From Flavobacteriales bacterium UBA6049 (GTDB lineage Bacteria > Bacteroidota > Bacteroidia > Flavobacteriales_G > Salibacteraceae), in NCBI GenBank assembly GCA_002429085.1, contig DIYR01000150.1, forward strand, positions 1 to 24,833: a stretch of 24,833 nucleotides of DNA, given 5' to 3'. Position numbers and translations under genes: made by a program. Positions 23,338 through 24,833 of the stretch are shown in pieces. The notes below the pieces were generated by a model, which saw only the letters and a program-made list of their open reading frames with translations, did not search any database and was not told the DNA's origin. The first letter of the stretch is position 1. Each line of letters starts with the position of its first letter.

Positions 23338-24540
23338 ATGAGAGTTTTAAAGAAGCTACACATAGCTTTATGTACTGTCTTTATTTTCGGATTTCTTGGA
23401 TTATTGAATTTCATCCCAGCTCAATTTGAAATCTTAGATCCTATAGGTAAGGCTCTTCAAGACTTTGAACTTACCGACTTAGTGTTTAGCGAATTAAGAA
23501 CTGAACAGCTTCCTGATACAAATGTCGTTCTAGTAAACATTGGTCATTTAAATCGAGCACAAATCGGCAGGCAAATTAGTAATCTAGCTAAACATAACCC
23601 TGCTGTAATTGGAGTGGATGCTTTTTTTAGAAAGCGTAAATCATTCGATGAAGATGTTCAACTCATTATGGCCGTAAATCAAGCCAACCCCATTGTTATG
23701 GTGAGTGAATTAGTTCTCCCAAATGAACATGGTTGTTTCGATAGCATTGCCACCTCACATGTGCAATTCAACCAGTTTGCCGAAAACGGTTTTGCCAACA
23801 TGCTTACAGCTGCAGAAGGGTTCAAAACAACACGAGAATTCGTACCTAAGAACTGCGTTGCCGACACACAAGAATTGAGCTTCGCTGCTAAGCTTGTGTC
23901 TTTCTACAAGCCAGAAAAATTGAATCTATTATTGGATAGACAATCTGAAACTGAAGTAATAAACTGGCGAGGAAATCACTCTAAATTCTTTACGCTAGAT
24001 GCACTTGAGGTTTTAAATGAAAGTACCGACTTATCGTTTGTAAAAGGTAAGATTGTGATGCTAGGTTACATGGGAAATCGCATTGGTGAAAATTCATTAG
24101 AAGATACTTTCTATACTCCCATGAACAGGCAAAGCGGCAGTAAAACATTTCCAGATATGTACGGGGTAGTTGTTCATGCCAACATTGTTTCTATGATATT
24201 GAACAACGCCTACATCAACACTCTTCCTAATTGGCTCACAGTAATCATTGCTATTTTAATCGTTCTAGCAAATGTCACCCTATTCTTTTGGGTGGGAACT
24301 CACCATAAACTGTATTACGATCTCATTACTAAAACAATTCAGTTGGTCGAAGTTGGAATCATCTTCTTTTTAAACCTTATGATTCTGCTATACTTCGAAC
24401 TTAAAATTGATTTAACGATTGCAATGATTGCACTTGTATTCTCTGGCGATTTAACAGAGTTATACGTTGGGTCTTTGAAAGGAATGCTGGAAAACGCTTG
24501 GAGTAAAATAGCCTCTAAGTTTAGAAAAACTACTGCTTAG
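23338..24540 (+). CDS. stand-alone CHASE2 domain membrane protein
   Basis: A 400-residue inner-membrane protein. One helix (about 7-27) is followed by an extracytoplasmic CHASE2 domain (about 30-290): TNVVLVNIG (61-69), AVIGVDAFF (89-97), KGKIVMLGYMG (236-246) and GVVVHANIVSMI (276-287) are its landmarks. Three further helices lie at about 299-320, 334-354 and 358-370, then a short tail of about 30 residues. CHASE2 is an extracellular sensor normally fused to a kinase or nucleotide cyclase; no output domain is present here, so it must act through a partner. Start is the ATG at 23338 (an upstream TTG at 23329 is unlikely). It diverges from the FecR-like gene, and its 3' end overlaps the LysM gene by 11 nt. 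Confidence 0.87.
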   Translation: MRVLKKLHIALCTVFIFGFLGLLNFIPAQFEILDPIGKALQDFELTDLVFSELRTEQLPDTNVVLVNIGHLNRAQIGRQISNLAKHNPAVIGVDAFFRKRKSFDEDVQLIMAVNQANPIVMVSELVLPNEHGCFDSIATSHVQFNQFAENGFANMLTAAEGFKTTREFVPKNCVADTQELSFAAKLVSFYKPEKLNLLLDRQSETEVINWRGNHSKFFTLDALEVLNESTDLSFVKGKIVMLGYMGNRIGENSLEDTFYTPMNRQSGSKTFPDMYGVVVHANIVSMILNNAYINTLPNWLTVIIAILIVLANVTLFFWVGTHHKLYYDLITKTIQLVEVGIIFFLNLMILLYFELKIDLTIAMIALVFSGDLTELYVGSLKGMLENAWSKIASKFRKTTA

Positions 24541-24833
24541 GTTTTCTCTTTTTCAGCCACAATTTCTGACCAGGAGTCAGCTTAGTTCCTTTTGGAATAC
24601 GATTCTTCTTATATATCGCACTCTCTTTAATTCCATACTCCTGAGAGATAGAAGAAACAGTTTCTCCTTCTTTAACCGTATGGAATTCAACCTGTGCTTT
24701 AGAACGTTTTGGTTGCAAGTAAATCTTATCTCCTTCAGCAAATTTATGACCGTTACCTATATTGTTATACGTTTTGATTTGCCAAGGCCCAAGTTCTAAT
24801 GAACGTGCCACTTCTTCTACACTTTCGCCACCT
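24530..24833 (-). CDS. LysM protein, probably glucosaminidase C-terminus, partial
   Basis: The 3' end of a gene that continues beyond the window; the frame is open to the edge. Two LysM modules are visible: the first runs from the window edge (GGESVEEVARSLEL) to IYLQPKR, the second has VEFHTVKEGETVSSISQEYG and ends in GQKLWLKKRK. Tandem LysM with this spacing and a lysine-rich end is characteristic of Bacteroidota glucosaminidase (peptidoglycan hydrolase) proteins, whose catalytic domain would lie upstream. The GTG at 24811 is not a real start because coding similarity continues upstream. The stop overlaps the convergent CHASE2 gene by 11 nt. Confidence 0.8.
   Translation of the reverse strand, partial: GGESVEEVARSLELGPWQIKTYNNIGNGHKFAEGDKIYLQPKRSKAQVEFHTVKEGETVSSISQEYGIKESAIYKKNRIPKGTKLTPGQKLWLKKRKPKQ

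Overview
The window looks like chromosomal DNA of a marine or freshwater member of the Flavobacteriales (Bacteroidota), possibly of the Cryomorphaceae/Crocinitomicaceae type; the family-level guess is weak. Evidence for the phylum is the fused lpxC-fabZ gene, the order lpxD / lpxC-fabZ / lpxA / ... / efp / second lpxD-like gene, DUF5723 and DUF3352-type proteins, TAnnTTTG-type promoter elements, and almost no Shine-Dalgarno sequences. Composition is moderately AT-rich and even; I see no insertion sequence, phage gene, tRNA, rRNA or CRISPR array.

Region 1 (about 130-5630, + strand) is a lipid A and translation operon. lpxD, lpxC-fabZ, lpxA and an orphan ABC ATPase are packed with 0-17 nt gaps, followed 29 nt later by efp and a strong intrinsic terminator. 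A second LpxD-like acyltransferase follows the terminator.

Region 2 (about 5580-11490) handles surface polysaccharide. On the minus strand, in transcription order, are an FkbM methyltransferase, a Wzx-type flippase, a Wzz-type chain-length protein and an O-antigen ligase/polymerase. A GT4 glycosyltransferase diverges from them on the + strand and overlaps rnhB. Together these can build, methylate, flip, size and polymerise or ligate a glycan, some of it presumably onto the lipid A made by region 1. No sugar-nucleotide genes are present.

Region 3 (about 11480-15690, + strand) holds rnhB (RNase HII), a cyclophilin-type peptidyl-prolyl isomerase lipoprotein, and a large membrane-anchored DUF3352-like protein ending in a beta-propeller-like domain.

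Region 4 (about 15700-24540) is the most interesting. A two-gene operon encodes a DUF5723 predicted outer-membrane barrel and a 1419-residue secreted TPR-CHAT protein with an intact caspase-like His/Cys dyad. After an acyl-ACP thioesterase gene come two divergent genes: a secreted FecR-like/TPR protein and a stand-alone CHASE2 membrane protein. CHAT, FecR-like and CHASE2 domains so close together suggest an envelope sensing and peptidase module; this is inference. The window ends in the 3' part of a LysM-bearing, probably glucosaminidase, gene.

Several promoters in regions 3 and 4 carry compact palindromes or repeats, described individually. No gene-free stretch exceeds 300 bases; the longest (about 128 nt, between the FecR-like and CHASE2 genes) holds a good divergent promoter.
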